From contig JADNRV010000003.1 of NCBI GenBank assembly GCA_015499995.1, positions 248,001-312,000 on the forward strand: DNA of 64,000 bases, given 5' to 3'. The DNA is from Flammula alnicola. Lineage: Eukaryota > Basidiomycota > Agaricomycetes > Agaricales > Strophariaceae. A program made the position numbers and the translations under genes. Below are positions 11,126-21,832 of this stretch, piece by piece (the stretch's first letter is position 1; each line of letters starts with the position of its first letter). The notes below the pieces were generated by a model. That model made no database searches. It was not told where the DNA came from and saw nothing but the letters and a program-made list of their open reading frames with translations.

Positions 11126-11879
11126 ATGTCGCACGCTGACCACACAAGAGATCCCTGGCAAGCACACTATGTCCCAATTTCAAGCCGAAATCTGCTGCTA
11201 AATGTTTGGCCTTCACAGCCCATGGGTGATCCTTAATGACTTTGGTGGTGCATTCTCAATGGGTGCCGTTGGCGGTGGCATCTGGTATGGCATAAAAGGC
11301 GCCAGGAACTCTCCAAGGGTATGTTGTTCAATGGGCTGCCATCACTGCCATGCGTGCTGAGCTGTCAACCGACACACAGGGAGAACGATTCGTAGGCGCC
11401 GTCTCATCAATAAAAGCACGAGCACCTGTAACGGGTGGTAATTTCGGAGTCTGGGGAGGCATGTTTTCGACCTTCGACTGTGCCATTAAAGGCTGGCGGC
11501 AGAAAGAGGACGCATGGAATGCAATTATCTCAGGCTTCATGACAGGTGGATGTTTGGCACTACGCAGTGAGTCTTCGTCCTTCTCCTTTTCCCTCCAAAA
11601 CCATTTCTTTTCCTATCCGAATAGCTTTGCTTATCTTCCTTTTTCAGGTGGTCCCCGTTCGGCCCTGGGCTCCGCTGTAGCATGCGGCATTCTTTTGGGT
11701 GTTTTCGAGGGAGTTGGTGTGCTGATGTCTCGAGTATTCAGCGAATCACAACGGCCACAGATGGCACCATGTAAGTTCTACGCAGTTTGCCTTCTTCCAT
11801 CATCCTTAAGCTAACCTTTACGACAGTACCGGGATCGATGGCTCCGCAACCAGTGGGGCCTATTTCAGGCGCACAGTAG
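11126..11879 (+). CDS. TIM17: mitochondrial inner-membrane translocase subunit TIM17
   Basis: Five exons: 11126-11157, 11219-11318, 11380-11566, 11648-11770, 11827-11879; 164 aa, the normal Tim17 length. The protein reads [21 protein letters not shown] then [22 protein letters not shown], with four membrane segments rich in GxxxG. Tim17 is the core of the TIM23 complex and moves presequence proteins into the matrix. Intron 1 is a second apparent GC-AG intron (donor GCAAGC at 11158). Joining there restores the invariant DPCPWxILND segment, and no GT donor does. The two cysteines of the family, one in DPCPW and one in the TFDC segment, are present. The C-terminus is a short [10 protein letters not shown] tail. 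Confidence 0.95.
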
Positions 11880-12980
11880 ACGACGTATTCATACTATTTT
11901 ATATATTCCCCCTCTATTGACCTCTACTTACTGGATTTCATCACTATGGTTGCCGAAGTACACCTACGGACATTTTCGTCAAACTCAAGGTTCCATACAT
12001 TTTGTTGACTCACCTTCGTCGTCTTTTTAGATGATAAGAGAATCTTTCTTTCAAGACGATCCATCTGCAAAGTTATTGTGACATTCACCGTCGTTCTAGG
12101 TCATTCCATGGACAGGTATGTTTCTATTGTGTTTGTGGTCAACAACAAAGGGACTCTGACATGTGTCATGTCGCATCTCTAGCTGGTATTCAGAACTGCT
12201 TTTCATCAGGCGGTGCGACCGATGTGTTTTGAAAGTGCTCCCCGAAATTCTTCTCTATCAATAACTTGGAAGTAATCGATGCCTTTCGGATCAAGCACGT
12301 TAGATGATAACGGGCCCAGACTATGATCCCTAAGCTACTTTGACGGCTCTGAAGATGATTCTCTCTGTACACATTTGAAAGGGTCAGCACCGTGTCTTGA
12401 AAAGGTTGAATTTGACCAGATCCATGGATAGAACCTTTGCCGGGAAAGTTATGTGTGCCCGTTCATCTGGAGGCGTTCAAATTTGCGTTCCCTGTTTTGG
12501 GCCCGGAATGCATTTGGTTTGCTCTCTTCTACATGCATACAGAGCCTGGCTGATCGATTCAACGATTATTTAATGTATGTAGATAGAAGATAAAAAGTGT
12601 GCCCCAGTACTCAAGTTGGCGCGGCATTAGCCGAATTCCGGGAGAACATTACGTCCTTGGCTTGAAGTTGAAGTGGTAGAATGACCTGGGAGACGAATCG
12701 ACCTTTTTACAGTATAGCAATTCTATCTTCTCCGTTCCAACACCCTGTGTGAGTTCGAATTTTTTGTGTTTGATCTTGGTTTGATCATAAAAACAGAATA
12801 ATTTATTTTTGCTTAGATCGAACCTTGCAAAATAAAATTTAGAACTACACGATTAGAATCGTATGATGTCATCGTGGCGTCTACTACGACGTCACTCCTT
12901 GCTCAACAAGTGTACTTGCGCAACTTAAACCCAACCAATTACTTTCACTACAATATCAACGCATTTCGAAGAGAAGAAGA
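11880..12980. other. 1.1-kb intergenic region
   Basis: TIM17 3' flank followed by moderately AT-rich DNA. No ORF with codon pattern, no tRNA and no repeat was recognised. Near 12770-12850 the sequence is strongly AT-rich, probably promoter of the next gene. Confidence 0.45.
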
Positions 12981-13882
12981 ATGTCGGCCATTAGCAATAA
13001 GCTCGACCCATATACTTCTCAGTGCCAGGACCACAACCCAACCCTCCAGGAGAAAATAGACGGTCAGCTTAGTGCTTGTTGCAAATCACAACTTCTTTAA
13101 ATCCAGTTCGCATAGGCTTGAAGGAAATCATCAAATCGACCCAGACCGCCATGCTTACGACCCGTTCAGCGGATGGTCAATTCCACGCTCGCGCAATGAA
13201 TCCCGTCGCCCGTATGTCCATGATCAAGCGCATATACGAAGGTCATGCACTAACGAGCGCCCTCTAGCTGACTCTGAAATGCAATTGACTCTTAACTTCA
13301 TCGCCAACAATGCCTCGCACAAATTTGAAGAACTGCAGAATGATTCCCACGTCAATGTCTGTTTTCTACACCCGGCCACAACCAATTGGGCCTCGTAAGT
13401 TAAGTTGACGCACCTCATTCTTCAGGAATCTGATTTTATGTAAATTCTGTCCAGATTCTCAGGAAAGGCAACAATTATGGAAGATCGAGATGAAATCAAG
13501 AAACACTGGTCCTCGAGGTCAACATTTGTCTTGATTAGTCAGTCACATCCTAAAAGTTTCTGAATACATCAGGTTATCGGCGTGGTTTGGTGATTTGAAG
13601 GATGGCGTTCACAAAGGCGATGTCAATGACCCGAGGATCGCCTTAATTCAAGTCATTCCAGATGAGATCCGGTATTGGCATTCGACGAAGAGCAAGATTG
13701 GAACCGCGTTGGAAGTCAAAATAGACTCCGTCACAGGAAAGGTGGCCGCTCCTGGTGAATTGCGAACGATCACGAGCGACGAGGTAATTTGACGCCCATG
13801 ATGCCGAGCCTAAAGATCTGAAGCTCATTCTTTTTCGATTGATTAGATCCAGTTAACGCAAGGTTTGAATAGTAAAAAGTGA
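12981..13882 (+). CDS. BLI-3-like FMN-binding protein (pyridoxamine-5'-phosphate-oxidase fold)
   Basis: Six exons: 12981-13062, 13116-13211, 13268-13394, 13455-13517, 13573-13783, 13847-13882; 204 aa. The N-terminus MSAISNKLDPYTSQ leads to the split-barrel core: TQTAMLTTRSADGQFHARAM, then NFIANNASHKFEELQ, VNVCFLHP, FSGKATIMEDRDEI and WFGDLKDGV. This is the Pyrid_ox_like family, represented in fungi by blue-light-inducible BLI-3 of Neurospora and in bacteria by general stress protein 26. It likely binds flavin; the substrate is unknown. An upstream ATG at 12874 lies in another frame and is ignored. An alternative acceptor for exon 2 at the preceding CAG (13107) would add three residues. Confidence 0.88.
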
Positions 13883-14464
13883 ATGTTTGACCTGGATCCT
13901 GGTCGACGGCGTCTTTGTGCTCTGCCAAAGTACCTCTCTTGCAGTGTACTTATAAATCAAACCCTCAATATAATTATAGCATGTTCCCACATGTACCTAA
14001 TGCAGTCTTGCCATGGGTTGGCTTGAATCCGGCACGACCTAGAGACTAGGGTGGAGTCATGGACTCTACTATGTTCAGGGTAACTGTGCCCAGAACCGAA
14101 AAATTATCTTCTTTCTGTGTTAGCCTCTTTACTTCTTTTCAAGCTATTTTCAGCGAACTGGGACGCCGTCTACGGTGCTTCAAGGTCCTCATTTCGTTCA
14201 AAGGGCCATAAATCCCAAGGCTGCACTGCTCTACATTCCCCCAGTGCAGTGCCGATCGGACACTCCTGCTCAGAGAATCAGAATCCTCGTTCTCAATCGC
14301 AATTCTTTTTCGAAGGAGAAGTCCTGCTACGCGGATCTCCCACAACAGTGAAAAAGTTATGGCCAGCGCTGATCCAAGGGCTGATCTCCCAAAACTAGTA
14401 AGCGGACAAAAAGTCTTTCATTTCGTCATATCACCCAACTTGAGAATGGCACTAGCTTTCTAGC
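13883..14464. other. intergenic region before F-box gene
   Basis: Contains a 93-codon plus-strand ORF (14117-14398) without recognisable motifs. It may also hold the missing first exon of the F-box gene. Nothing else supported. Confidence 0.4.
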
Positions 14465-15865
14465 TCGACAGACACACGAGATAACAATAAATCCTTCACC
14501 GTCCATACCATTCCACCTGAAGTTCTTTCCATCATCTTCCAATGGGGCAAAAACATGATAGACGACATCCCGCTGTCTTCCACCGCCGAGGGCGACATAC
14601 ACCGTGACACGGCGCCCTTTGAAGTCATCGTCTCCCACACTTGTTCGTATTTCCGCAAGGTTGCTCTGGCGAACCCCAGGTTATGGACGTCCATCCATAT
14701 ATATGCACCTTGTCGGCTTAGATGCATCATCGAAGCCATAGCGCGCTCTGGTGCTTGTGGCCTCGACATTCGCATTGACTTGACAGTGCAGGAGCCCCAG
14801 ATGGACGACGTAATGTTAGGTCAAATGATGGACCTCATTCTCCCTCAGTCTCACCGATGGCGCAGCCTATCGGTCGGATACAGCTGCGAACGCTCCAACT
14901 ACCCCATGATCACACGCCTTTGTGACACCCATGCACCCGGCCTCCAACATCTTTCCATCACCGTCGAAGACGTGGATCGGGCCGATGCGTCTATTGTCAA
15001 CAGGAGCGTTGAATTGCCACATATTTTCAAAGAAGGCACCCCGAAGTTGGAGTTTGTTCGTCTCCGAGGACTGGCCATCCAACTCTTTCGACCACAATTA
15101 GACGCCCTGGTAACCCTTCATATCGACCAGACCAGGAGCTTGCCTCTGCTGCATTCGACGTTTCGCGATATCGTGACGCGCTCCCCTTTCCTAGCCAATC
15201 TCTCGATATATGGTGATATCATCGATCCAGCCGATTGGCCTGGCCAAGCGAACTCGATTTATCTTCCCAACCTCCGCACGCTGCGGATATGCAGCGCAGC
15301 AGGAGAGATGTACGCTGCTATCTTGCTAGAGATCGATGCTCCGATGCTGGAGTCCTTAACCCTGAAAGATCTGCAAGAACACGACCTCGACTTGCTGTGG
15401 AACCTGGCGGATAGTACCAGACATGCAAGCATCAGGAGCCTGATCTTCACCGACTTCGACCTCACCAGTCTCACCTACGAGCACATCTTCCAAACCTTCC
15501 AGGGAATAACTGACTTCTCTACAGTATATTCTGTACGAGAGTCGCCATTGATGGGCCTTCTGTCAGAAGGAATGGTTGAAGGGCTGGATGGCCTTTATGT
15601 GCCGTGGCCACGATTAAAAACCCTCGCCTTTAGCTTTGATGTCTATGGCGACGATGAGGAGGTAATCGAGGTGGTAGCAGCGGTGCGCAAACAAGGCGGA
15701 TTCCCCCTCTCCACGATCTTGCTCAGGAGAAGTGCCGATGAAATGGAAGAGATACCACTCGAAAGCTTTGATGCAGGCAGCGATGTCGAAGTCAAATTCT
15801 TCACTGAAGACCAGGTATGGCCTGAGAATCGCACCTTCTTCGACAACGATGATATTTTGTTTTGA
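14465..15865 (+). CDS. F-box domain protein (agaricomycete expanded family), 5' end uncertain
   Basis: One long exon; the frame is open from about 14465 to the TGA at 15863-15865. The F-box-like motif TIPPEVLSIIFQWGKN lies upstream of the first in-frame ATG (14555). The real start is therefore probably in an unseen upstream exon, or the gene begins at 14555 with a truncated F-box. The pattern continues with VSHTCSYFRKVALANPRLWTSI, standard for the hundreds of agaric F-box proteins, and then LRR-like beta-alpha units (LPNLRTLRI, LESLTLKDL, LKTLAFSF). Such proteins are substrate adaptors of SCF ubiquitin ligases. Target unknown. Length from 14555 is 436 aa. Confidence 0.75.
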   Translation, partial: STDTRDNNKSFTVHTIPPEVLSIIFQWGKNMIDDIPLSSTAEGDIHRDTAPFEVIVSHTCSYFRKVALANPRLWTSIHIYAPCRLRCIIEAIARSGACGLDIRIDLTVQEPQMDDVMLGQMMDLILPQSHRWRSLSVGYSCERSNYPMITRLCDTHAPGLQHLSITVEDVDRADASIVNRSVELPHIFKEGTPKLEFVRLRGLAIQLFRPQLDALVTLHIDQTRSLPLLHSTFRDIVTRSPFLANLSIYGDIIDPADWPGQANSIYLPNLRTLRICSAAGEMYAAILLEIDAPMLESLTLKDLQEHDLDLLWNLADSTRHASIRSLIFTDFDLTSLTYEHIFQTFQGITDFSTVYSVRESPLMGLLSEGMVEGLDGLYVPWPRLKTLAFSFDVYGDDEEVIEVVAAVRKQGGFPLSTILLRRSADEMEEIPLESFDAGSDVEVKFFTEDQVWPENRTFFDNDDILF

Positions 15866-15952
15866 CGATGGAGGGTTTATGTGTATGATTGTCATATATG
15901 CATTAGTTGATCTATAAACCCGCACAAGTTTGCAGATAGACGACCACAGCCA

Positions 15953-17788
15953 TTAATCTTCGAAGAGAGGTTGGAACATCTTAAATAGAGTGTAATGATT
16001 AGGGGTTGTAAATACGCAGGCAGAGTGAAAAAGCAAACCTTGTTGGCATTGTCTGATGACTGAGTAGCTGATAGCCCACCATCATCAACAAGCTCAAAAC
16101 TATCCGGTCCATCGATCTCCACGTCATTTTCCGAGTTAATATTTGGGCATTTGGCATGCTTGCTGATGGCTGAGATACATAGGAAAAATCAACCTCTTCG
16201 CCTTCGCCTTCGAGTAACTCTGCCAGCTGGTCTACGTCCATATCTTCGGCTTCCAGTCCTATCGCCCGAAGTGCTTGCTCGTCGGCAACAGACATCTGGG
16301 AAGAAGGCAAGAATAGCGGTTCGCTTTGTTTCGGTCCCGCAGGGGATGCTCTTGGATTAGGACGATATGATGATGAGGAATTGCGATGGATATCTTGTGG
16401 TTGAACTGTCTGTGAGAAGGCGCGATTAGGTATCACCGAGGGAGGAGGCATAGAGCCAGGAATATGAGATCCTGCTCGAGAATTTGAAGTTGATCTGCCA
16501 TTAGGAGTTTCGCGTTCTGGAGCCACAGGTTGAACAACTTTCATCGGCTTCTTCATCCTGGGAGTTTCATGTGTAGATTGCTCTCGGTCACGCTTCCTGG
16601 TGTTCACTGCTTGGCTATTCCGTTGAGTGCTGGAGGGGGCACCTTGGACTTGGCTTGTTGATATCACGAAAAGTATTTCTACGGCATCGCCGTCGATATC
16701 GATGAAAAGAGGGGCTGCGGGATCTGTAAACCGTAGGTCGAGTGGAAGTGACATGGAGTCCGCGAAGGCGATTGTAGCCTGAAATAGCCTTAGAAAGTGG
16801 TTATATGTGTGCCGTCGAAATCAGCTCACATTAAATTCGCGAAGATGAAAAGCAATCGTTGTTGGAGTTTCGTATACATCGTACACGTCAAATTCCTCGG
16901 CACTAATCGAAATTTCTGTGGAGAGCTGACCTCTTCCTGTGTTTTTAAGTCAATATAACAGCGTTAAAAGTTATGTCAAGCGTACCGTACCTCGACTATC
17001 AATCGACGATTCCATACTCTTGAGACCAACTTCGCCATCCTCAAAAGTCCAAACGAGCTGGGGATCTGATCGAGCACCTTTTGCAACAGGAAAATGATCC
17101 AGAAGGTCTTTCAACGCTTTTGGACCAATGGTTAGACGAGATTCATTTGTGGCGTCAGGGACACCTGGTGCCATGAGAGAGACCTGTGTTAGCAATAATA
17201 GGCGGTGGGTCTTTATAACACCTGTAAAGTTTCAGAATTTGTAGTACGACGAGATGGTGGCACTAACCATGTTTACAGTGCATTCTAACAATTAATTTGC
17301 TCTCCAGACTATCTTCATCCTCGTCTTCTTGCTCACTATCCGCTGTTTGTTTGCCTTCAACGATGGACAATTCACATCGTTCAACAGATTTTTCTACAGT
17401 CCGATGTTTCAAAATCGACAAAAAAGACTGATTTACGCGTGAGTGGGAACACAAGTTTGAAAGCGAGCATCGAAAGCACCTTGGTCATGAGTTGGCCCGT
17501 TACATTCTCGATTTCTTGTATTTCATCGTCCCAGCCATCCTTCGGTGCACCCAATCTGTACTTTGAGAAAAAATGCCTGTCGTACTTGAACCGACAGTAG
17601 GCAGATTTCGAAGAGTTGGTCGCGGAAAGTGATAGAAACTCTGGGGTCGCGTAGATCGAGAGTTCATCGCCGTACTTTGAAAGACACGTCAAAGCCTTGG
17701 TGAAAACTGTGCGAATAATTAGCCCCGTCGTTCCAATTCATACGGAGAGCTCACCTTTGAGAGAAAACGCGTCAAGAGTGGCTTGCAT
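15953..17788 (-). CDS. RAD9: DNA damage checkpoint clamp subunit RAD9
   Basis: Eight exons: 17755-17788, 17480-17706, 17268-17427, 16991-17221, 16830-16936, 16179-16778, 16039-16116, 15953-15979; 487 aa. The N-terminal half is PCNA-like, with LTCLSKYGDELSIYATPEF, CRFKYDRHFFSKYRL, CKHGVIKTHRL and SADGDAV-type strands (FIDIDGDAVEILFVIST). The C-terminal half is a disordered phospho-tail, and the protein ends NKMFQPLFED, the conserved Rad9 C-terminal motif. With Rad1 and Hus1 it forms the 9-1-1 clamp that activates the ATR/Rad3 kinase. The intron at 16117-16178 has a clear TTAAC branch point. Without it the last exons are out of frame, so the gene is intact. Confidence 0.92.
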
Positions 17789-18493
17789 TGCCCAGTTAGT
17801 GATTAGTTCATTATCAGGTCAGGTAATTGGACCAAAAGTGGGACTCCACCTTTTGAGCTTTGACCGGCCCGGTACCCGCAATCTTATCTTATCTTTGAAA
17901 GGTATAAGTCTAATATACTGATCTATGATTTAACAGGACTAGCCTGCGACCCGTGCTTCGCACAGCATGAATATTTTTTTCCAATTGAACCAAGATTGAT
18001 TCTTGAATTTATTGGAAAAATAAATTCCAATACATATGGTTGTAGTTGCCCTTGCCCTTCAAAGCGCCGCCGCGCGTAGGCGCGGCATCGCCTTGAGCGG
18101 CTCATGGCTTCCTTGGGGACCTGTATCCAGAACCAACTTGAACTATGTAACTCTACTTTGTCAGTCTCAACGTTGTCCATCGTCCAATGCCCTTCTTCAG
18201 ATACCAGTGTAGCCTTCCAGAGTAAGTACAAATACCACTGATCAAATAGGATCCTTGTAGATATGCTAATACGGTACATCCTCGAGCACACCCCGTGGCA
18301 TCACTGAGAGTTGCCACGCACGACGTTCTGCAGATTATCAACCAAGCCTGGTTGAAGCCTGGCCAGTGGCAGCATCGATTGAGTCGCGATTGAGCGGCGT
18401 GACTTAAGGTCTGGACCGTCTGGCCAGCCAATGTTAGAGTTTGCACCACCATTGATGGTTTGTCTCAACCAATCAGAAGACCTTTTTGTGACC
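17789..18493. other. intergenic region entering mobile-element nest
   Basis: RAD9 upstream region followed at 17939 by repetitive DNA. Minus-strand ORFs of 99-122 codons here have no domain. Composition shifts toward repeat-like sequence after 17930. No gene supported. Confidence 0.45.
17939..17966 (-). mobile_element. Helitron-like 3' terminus (CTAG plus hairpin)
   Basis: Read on the minus strand, the element would end with a small GTGC-GAA-GCAC hairpin, then about ten bases, then CTAG followed by T. This is the classical Helitron 3' end layout (hairpin, then CTRR, inserted at A/T). The same signature recurs at 25537 and, with a weaker end, at 26558. The other end and any Rep/helicase are not seen, so this is inference from a short motif. 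Confidence 0.35.
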
Positions 18494-20062
18494 TAGACTG
18501 TCCACGGTCCGGGCCGGGCCAGGGCCGGGGTGTTTTTGGTGGCCCTGGCCCTGGCCCTCCGGGGCCGGGTCAGCTTGTGTTGACCCTGGCCCTGGCCCAT
18601 GTTGGCCCCGGGCCAGGAGGGTCGGGCCAGGGTCGGGTCGGGCCGGCCCCGGGCCAAGCTGTTTGCAGTGAGCAGCCCTCGGCATTTGCCGAAAAAGGCA
18701 GGTCGCTACCGGCAATTCCAAGGCAATTCGAAGTCAACGTCCGCCTTCGCACTCTCCCCCATCCGACATCCCAAACACACACCCACCACCATCTCCACAC
18801 CATCAACGAGGCGATGACGAGGCGACGACGCCAACGCGATGGACACGGCGGGTGGAACGGCGGGTGCAGCGACGACGCGACGACGCCGCGGGTGCATCGA
18901 TGCCCTGAGCCGCGGGTCAGTGCGGTGCAACGGCGGGTGCATGGGTGCATTGATGCCACGACGCCACGGATGCCACGACGAGGCCACGACGGACGAGGCC
19001 ACGACGCCGTGGGTGTGCAACAACAACACGGACGCAACGGGTGGCAAGGAGCAGCAATTGCTGCTCCTCTTTCGATGCCACGCGATGCCATGCGGGTGTG
19101 CAACGACGACGCGGATGCAACAGGCGACGTCGGACGAGGCGACGTGGACGCAACGGGCGAGAGGAGCAGCAGTTGCTGCTCCTCTCGATGCCACGCCGAT
19201 ACCACGACGCACGCGGGTGTGCAACGAAGGCGCGGATGAGGCGACGTGGACGCAACGGGCGACGAGGAGCAGCAACTGCTGCTCCTATCTCGATGCCACG
19301 CCGATACCGCGACGCATGCGGGTATGCAACGAAGACGCGGATGCAACAGGCGACGTCAGACGAGGAGCAGCAGTTGCTACTGCTGCTCCTGTCTCGATGC
19401 CACGACGCCGACGATGCCACGACGCCGACGTGCAACGACGACGTGGATGCAACGGTCAGTGAGGAGCAGCAGTAGGTCGCTACTGCTGCTCCTGATCTCG
19501 ATGCAACGACGACGCGGACGCAACAGCCGACGTCGGAAGAGGAGCAGCAGTCACTACTGCTGCTCCTCTTGTCTCGATGCCACAACGCTGACGTGCAACG
19601 ACGACGCGAATGCAATGGGCAACGCAGAGCAACGCAGAGCAGCAGTAGCAATTGCTACTGCTGTCTTGATGCCACGACGATGCCACAACACCGCAGTTGT
19701 GTGCCTCCTCTGTGTGATGAGGAGTTGACTGCTATCTTAATATGACCATGAGGAGCCGCCTCTTCCACCCTTGGCACCTCCACTCTAAAAGTTAGAATTG
19801 TATTATATTTACTTAGTGGTAGTAATAGTATACATGTTAATAATAAAATGACTTGAAAGTTGAAATTGGAACCCAAAAAAAAGAGGGCCGGCCCCGGGCT
19901 GACCATGGTCGACCCTGAGGGCCGGGTCAGTTAGGCCTTGGCCCTGGCCCCTATGAGGGCCGGGCCAATGGTGGATGGAGTGGCCCTGGCCCCTGGCCCT
20001 CCGGGGCCGGGCCGGGTCGGCCCTCGGGCCAGCAGGGCCAGGCCCGGACCGTGGACAGTCTA
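18494..20062. mobile_element. 1,569-bp TIR DNA element with GC-rich subterminal repeats
   Basis: Perfect 22-bp terminal inverted repeats at 18494-18515 and 20041-20062, starting TAGACTGTCC. Both ends carry dense GGGCCGGGCC/CCCTGGCCC subterminal repeats (18510-18660 and 19888-20050), a habit of hAT and some Mutator-like elements. The immediate flanks are TTTTTGTGACC on the left and TTTTTGTCCCC on the right. That is 9 of 11 matching, a possible old 11-bp target duplication. There is no transposase; the long ORFs on both strands are by-products of the repetitive ACG/CGA-rich interior. Non-autonomous; family undecided. Confidence 0.75.
19046..19660. repeat. array of seven palindromes in about 100-bp repeat units
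   Basis: Seven near-perfect palindromes built on AGGAGCAGCA / TGCTGCTCCT lie near 19050, 19158, 19267, 19364, 19463, 19541 and 19637. Arms are 10-15 bp with 0-4 base centres. Spacers share a repeat beginning CGATGCCACG and containing TGCAACGA. Centres differ between units (for example none, GT, AC, TGCT, GTCG, CACT) while the arms stay complementary. Confidence 0.85.
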
Positions 20063-20093
20063 TTTTTGTCCCCCCGTGAGAAATACCGTTGTC

Positions 20094-20420
20094 TCGAGTT
20101 TAAAGGTCAATTTACCCAAGTCCAATGAAAGGGAACAACCGGGCAACTTGCGGATGCGGTGTCTCTGTCACGTGCCTCAGCGCGCGCAACAATTATAGGA
20201 GTCGTCTACAAACTGTTCGTCCTCAGCGTCTATAGTTTAAACATCGGATAGGGGATGTTCATACTTCCCCTATCAAATGGTCTTGAACACATACTCCTAA
20301 ATTATAGTTTCATATATTTAGGAGTTTTTGAAAAGACTTATATAGGACACATTTGTCGTCTAAGCCTCGGCGCTTTGACATCTCCAGCGCATCCGACACA
20401 GTCTTATCGCTTCGAGTTAC
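20094..20420 (+). repeat. split direct repeat A1
   Basis: 327-bp repeat identical, as far as I can read, to A2 at 24843-25169 (offset 4,749 bp). It precedes the gag ORF and so probably holds the element promoter and 5' leader. Confidence 0.92.
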
Positions 20421-20449
20421 TTATCTTCAGTATCATTTCATTCATTAAT

Positions 20450-21832
20450 ATGAGTGATGGCGAACGACGTATCGCACGAAGTGGCCCAGAAGTTCAATCA
20501 CAGGCCGCCGGACCACAGGATGACTTTGCCGCCCCCGTCGCCTCCTCCAGCACTCTTACAATGGATGAGAACTCCTCTAATTCGGTCCCGAGAGAACAGC
20601 AAACCCAACCATCATCCGAATCGCCGCAAGAGAATGAGCGAAGATTCGTACTTATCAGACTTCGAGGTATTGTCACCAAATTCCAACGGCGTGAATGTTC
20701 TAAAGCGGAAGCATTCGCGCAATTGGGAAAAATCCTCACCGAAAGTGCGTCTATCGTCGGAGAAGAGGCAGAGAAGACGCTCGACCTCTATTACGCCGAA
20801 CTCAACTCCTACTCCGACGCTACTCGATCGAATAGACTTGCAGGGTCTAGAAACAACATTGGAATCCAATCAGACCCTCAACGAGGACCAACAATGGCTG
20901 AACCTATTGACCAACGCGTCGATGATCTCATCGAGCACTTGTCCAACAGATCAGTCAATGAGCTCCATGAAGGATCCGACTCTGAAGGGTCAGACGGAGG
21001 CTCCCGAAAGAAAAGGAGACTCAAGGAATCCGAGTTACCATGGGCAAACGAATCTTTGCAACGGAACCCCATTTGTGAAAAAACCTGCCGCGCCCTCGAA
21101 CTCTACGAAGTCGACATTCCTAAATGCAAATCATCTGTTAAACGCGCAATCAACGCGCCGCCAGGATTCCCAATATCCCAATGGGAACGAATATTTAGGG
21201 GTGAGCCAGTCGAGCTCAATCAAATCTTTTCCAGTATCTTCTGTTGTACAATTAATGAAGAGAGAACGACTCGCTTTGGCGACGCTAAAATCTCTCTCGG
21301 AGTCGTCGAAGCGAAGCGAAAAGTCCAAACCCGTTCCGATTGGGCCTCAGCATGGCATCAATACTCCAAAGCGATGCGTCTTGCCTTCCCACACCGCGCC
21401 GAAGAGCTACAATCGTACGCTGATTACATCGAAGGGATCTTTGACTCCAAAGATGAGTCCATCCACTATGCAATCATCTCCTTTGACATCGCAGTCCGTA
21501 ACTTCGTCGGCGGAGGACAGTCTATTCTCCTCACCGACACACATCAATTCACGCGCTTCTACAACTCCATCGTTATGTCCGACGGAAGTACTTTCCAATC
21601 TCGCTCCGGATTGGGAAAGCGATCGACAAATAAGCGCCCAATCGCCTCCGGAAGCAAATCAGACATCTGCAACCGCTTCAATTCCGTCACCGGCTGTAGG
21701 AATTCAGAAACAGATTGCAATTACAAGCACTCTTGCAAAAGATGTGGAAAAGGCGACCACGGCCAAACTTCGTGCTCCATTGAAACTCTACCACGAAGTA
21801 TTGGGCACACGCCCAAAGTATCTCCGCTATAA
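20450..21832 (+). CDS. gag-like protein of tyrosine-recombinase retroelement
   Basis: Intact 461-codon ORF starting MSDGERRIARSG 30 bp after repeat A1. The N-terminal third is acidic and Ser-rich. A mid region (WERIFRGEPVELNQIF, YADYIEGIF) probably forms the capsid-like fold. The C-terminus has a CCCH-type cluster (CNRFNSVTGC...CNYKH) followed by a CCHC zinc knuckle CKRCGKGDHGQTSC for nucleic-acid binding. The pol frame (+1) overlaps its 3' end and is in fact open across the whole gag. The role is packaging of element RNA. The start is the first ATG after the repeat. Confidence 0.82.
   Translation: MSDGERRIARSGPEVQSQAAGPQDDFAAPVASSSTLTMDENSSNSVPREQQTQPSSESPQENERRFVLIRLRGIVTKFQRRECSKAEAFAQLGKILTESASIVGEEAEKTLDLYYAELNSYSDATRSNRLAGSRNNIGIQSDPQRGPTMAEPIDQRVDDLIEHLSNRSVNELHEGSDSEGSDGGSRKKRRLKESELPWANESLQRNPICEKTCRALELYEVDIPKCKSSVKRAINAPPGFPISQWERIFRGEPVELNQIFSSIFCCTINEERTTRFGDAKISLGVVEAKRKVQTRSDWASAWHQYSKAMRLAFPHRAEELQSYADYIEGIFDSKDESIHYAIISFDIAVRNFVGGGQSILLTDTHQFTRFYNSIVMSDGSTFQSRSGLGKRSTNKRPIASGSKSDICNRFNSVTGCRNSETDCNYKHSCKRCGKGDHGQTSCSIETLPRSIGHTPKVSPL

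Noticed and set aside
16120..16300. Apparent frameshift in RAD9 tail
   Set aside because: A 62-bp intron (16117-16178) with a good branch point restores the frame and the conserved LFED C-terminus.
18570..19651. Several ORFs of 144-259 codons on both strands
   Set aside because: They come from the ACG/CGA-rich palindromic repeats of the TIR element; all six frames are similarly open and no domain is present.
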